The position numbers and the translations under genes are program-made. The notes under the pieces are model-generated. The model saw only the letters and a program-made list of their open reading frames with translations, made no database searches and was not told the origin of the DNA. This document shows positions 61,449 to 64,000 of a stretch of 64,000 nt of DNA, piece by piece. Origin of the DNA: Datnioides undecimradiatus (lineage: Eukaryota; Chordata; Actinopteri; Lobotiformes; Datnioididae); contig WARS01000016.1 in NCBI GenBank assembly GCA_008933995.1, positions 10,969,848 through 11,033,847 of the forward strand, given 5' to 3'. How positions within the stretch are numbered: position 1 is the stretch's first letter; each line of letters starts with the position of its first letter.

Positions 61449-63609
61449 TATAAACAAGACATTGTAATCTAGTTGTACACAGGTTTTGTTTATTAATGTA
61501 TTTGTAACTATGGGCAATAACAATTAAAAATAACCAAATGCTAGTGTACATACATATAATGAATGGTCATTTGGTAAAGTTTTAATGATAAATAAAAATA
61601 GAATAAAAATCTGCAATTATTAATAGGAAAAGTTATATTGTAACTTGACAAATACTATACACATCCTTCCATAAATGTCCTTGTAAGTGTTTGTTGAATG
61701 CTCATAAAAGGCAGTCCTACAGTTTCACTGATATAAAGACTGAAACATTCACAAATCCTCACACTGGAACAGATTTAAATATTTGACAATCATGCATTTA
61801 AAAAAAATCATCCAATAAAACACAAATATATATATTCAGTTGTTGTCTCCTTCAAACTCTGACACAAAGTATGAAAATGATTTTGACCTTGTATGACTGT
61901 GCTCAGTTACACGTGTGCACCTGTGAACAGATTCTGAAAAAAATGTCATAAGTAGTTTTTGAGCTGCTGTTACCTGAGTTCCCCTTTAGCTCTCAACTGA
62001 CAGAAACCCCTGCAGCACTTGACGCACATCTATATCCTCGAAAGAACTCATGTAGTGATAGGGGTGAACTTGATTTATGGACATAAATACCTGCAGGTTA
62101 GTGGTGTAATAAATCTGTTTTTGATTTGATTTGAGTACACACGGGGTAATCTGGGTGATGGTGATAGAGACGTGGGTTACATGGCAGCAGCAGCAACAGA
62201 TTATTAGTGTTGTTTCTTTTAATCTGTGTGGAGGTGGTTTGCCAGGTGGTTTGGGTTTACCACACCGGGAAATGAAGGCGGGGGAGTCAACGGGTAATAT
62301 GTGCCAGCAGGATGGTGAGGGGGGAGATCGTCCTTGTGTAAAAAGACAAACTCTCCCTCAGAGTACATCATAAAAGAAAAAATACAATAAGAGGCACGAA
62401 GTTTAGACAATCGCAGGAAAGAGATTCAGTGCAGCCGCGCAGCATCTTCCTCAGCACATCTCACACAAACCACAAGGCCTCGGGAGGGAAAAGACAATCT
62501 GCAGCTGGGGTTATGTTGAATTGCTACAATTGTTGGTCAATTAGATACGAAATCAATCCACAGCAAATACTGTGATAATTAAAGAAAAAAATATCTTCAC
62601 TTCCCCACTTTAAACATCTCAGATGTGAGGATTTGCAGTTTTGTTTGTCTTGTCAAGACAAGTAAATTAGATATGTTTGGGTTTTGAGTTGCTGGTTGGT
62701 CAAGAAGACTTTGGCTTTAACAAAATGAAATGGCAATTTCTCACTATTTTTGGCTAAATGCTTTTTAGAGTCATCAAGAATCAGTTGCAGCCCTGTTTGC
62801 AGTGATTGATCATGGTTTTTTTAATTTAAAATCAAATAGGCCAAACTGATCTGAGGGAGGACAAGGACCAGAAACCAGACAGGTGCTGCTGTTCTGCTTC
62901 ATCAGACCATTTCCAACTATTGTATTACCTCAGTTGTAAAAGAATAAAAAGACAAACACACTGTGACGGGAAGGAGTCAGCGTGCACAGCACCTTTTTGG
63001 AGAATAGGCCACAACACCTGGGATATTGTGGAGTATTTTCTCCCTGTGCGCTCTACATGTGGGTGTGTGTTTGTGAATGTCAAGTGTGGTCTGCAAATAT
63101 TGTCCCTCTGTGTCAGTAGAGCTACTGTGTACTCAACCCCAACCCACTCAGCAAACACTTCCTACACCTCTCTCTCTCTTTCTCTATCTCTCTGCCTCCC
63201 ACTTCAGACTCCGGATCAGATCTTCCTCTTCACTCGCTCCTCAGCAATCACTCACGTCTTTACTACTGTATTTATCTGAACCACACACCACCCCGCACTC
63301 TTTTCCTCTCCCTCTCTATGAATGATATAAAACAACATGACTGAAGGGGAAAATATTGTGGCTTGGAGTCTCTGGCTACCGACTCAACCGCTCAAACACA
63401 CACACACACACACACACATACACACATACAAATGCACACACTTCCACACACTCACAGCCGCACACCAAGTTTCTGCTAACTCAACAGAATACACACACTA
63501 AATCACTAAAGGACTAAATTATTACGGACACATACACACACGCGCTCAAACACACACAGACACAGACAGGGCTGCACACACACACGCATGCAAACACACG
63601 AGTGTGTGT

Positions 63610-63611
<2 letters not shown>

Positions 63612-63649
<38 letters not shown>
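63612..63649. repeat. (CA)n microsatellite
   Basis: A pure CA run near the right edge, with many shorter CA tracts from 63390 to 63610. Confidence 0.95.
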
Positions 63650-63653
<4 letters not shown>

Positions 63654-64000
63654 TCACACTCATACACACTCTCTACACCTCCCTACCCAGAGAATGATTA
63701 GAGAGAGGGGGAATAGAAGGAGAGAAAGGGCAAAGAAAACAGCCACTCTGACCAAACTATGTCAAAATGGAAGTGGAAAGAACAAGGCAGAGACAGAAAC
63801 GGGGAAGAAAACGAAGTGGGTTTCGACCAAAATATGACAAAAACTTCAATGAACCTCAAACATGGGGAGGGGGCCGGCTGGGGTAAGAGCTACACAGTCA
63901 CAGTGGCTCAATCCAGTGGTTTAAAAGCGGTAACAGACACACAGCACAAGTGTGTATGTGCATGTGTGTGCTTTTACATGAATACGTGTGTGTGCTGGCA

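Larger units (their letters stand above)
58971..64000. other. klf3 upstream region or first intron
   Basis: This is either the intron after an untranslated klf3 first exon or upstream DNA; no such exon could be pinned down. It holds repeat copies at 59112-59410 and 59484-59590, a LINE-tail-like piece at 61411-61448, and CA arrays at 60443-60475, 60786-60825 and 63612-63649. No other gene is supported. Confidence 0.55.

Overview
This window is vertebrate nuclear DNA, almost certainly from a ray-finned fish and most likely a percomorph-type teleost. The evidence is spliced genes with GT-AG introns, very many (CA)n/(TG)n arrays, and several interspersed repeat families I recognise from memory as common in percomorph fishes. 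I cannot name the species.

Four protein-coding genes and one tRNA gene are supported. From left to right they are: the 5' five coding exons of klhl5 (minus strand, 14536 down to 1619; the kelch-repeat exons lie beyond base 1); a 19.6 kb gene-poor interval (about 14.6-34.2 kb); tmem156 (plus, 34184-38798, ten coding exons); fam114a1 (minus, 49689 down to 40828, twelve coding exons plus a probable non-coding first exon near 51.35-51.42 kb); tRNA-Pro(AGG) (plus, 52002-52073); and klf3 (minus, 58951 down to 54603, five coding exons, with its upstream non-coding exon(s) not found). Order and relative orientation match the human 4p14 block KLF3-(TLR10/1/6)-FAM114A1-TMEM156-KLHL5, inverted. The TLR genes found in the human block are absent between klf3 and fam114a1, where only the tRNA gene and AT-rich DNA lie.

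The genes do not form a pathway. klhl5 encodes a BTB-BACK-kelch protein of the Cullin-3 adaptor type, tmem156 a small membrane glycoprotein of unknown function, fam114a1 a cytoplasmic acidic protein (NOXP20), and klf3 a CtBP-recruiting zinc-finger repressor. tmem156 and fam114a1 are convergent, with about 2 kb between them, part of it a MITE-like element.

I found no novel multi-gene system. The most unusual features are in gene structure. Every intron of tmem156 is phase 1, and its cytoplasmic tail is built from five tiny exons of 33-54 nt that can each be skipped in frame. CA/TG microsatellites sit at splice sites of both tmem156 and fam114a1. An orphan exon-like segment at 31.8 kb has the right phase to join klhl5 exon 2. 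One copy of a dispersed repeat appears to supply the branch-point region of a tmem156 exon. Exon boundaries were placed by hand from splice consensus, reading frame and remembered homologues; they were not checked by alignment.
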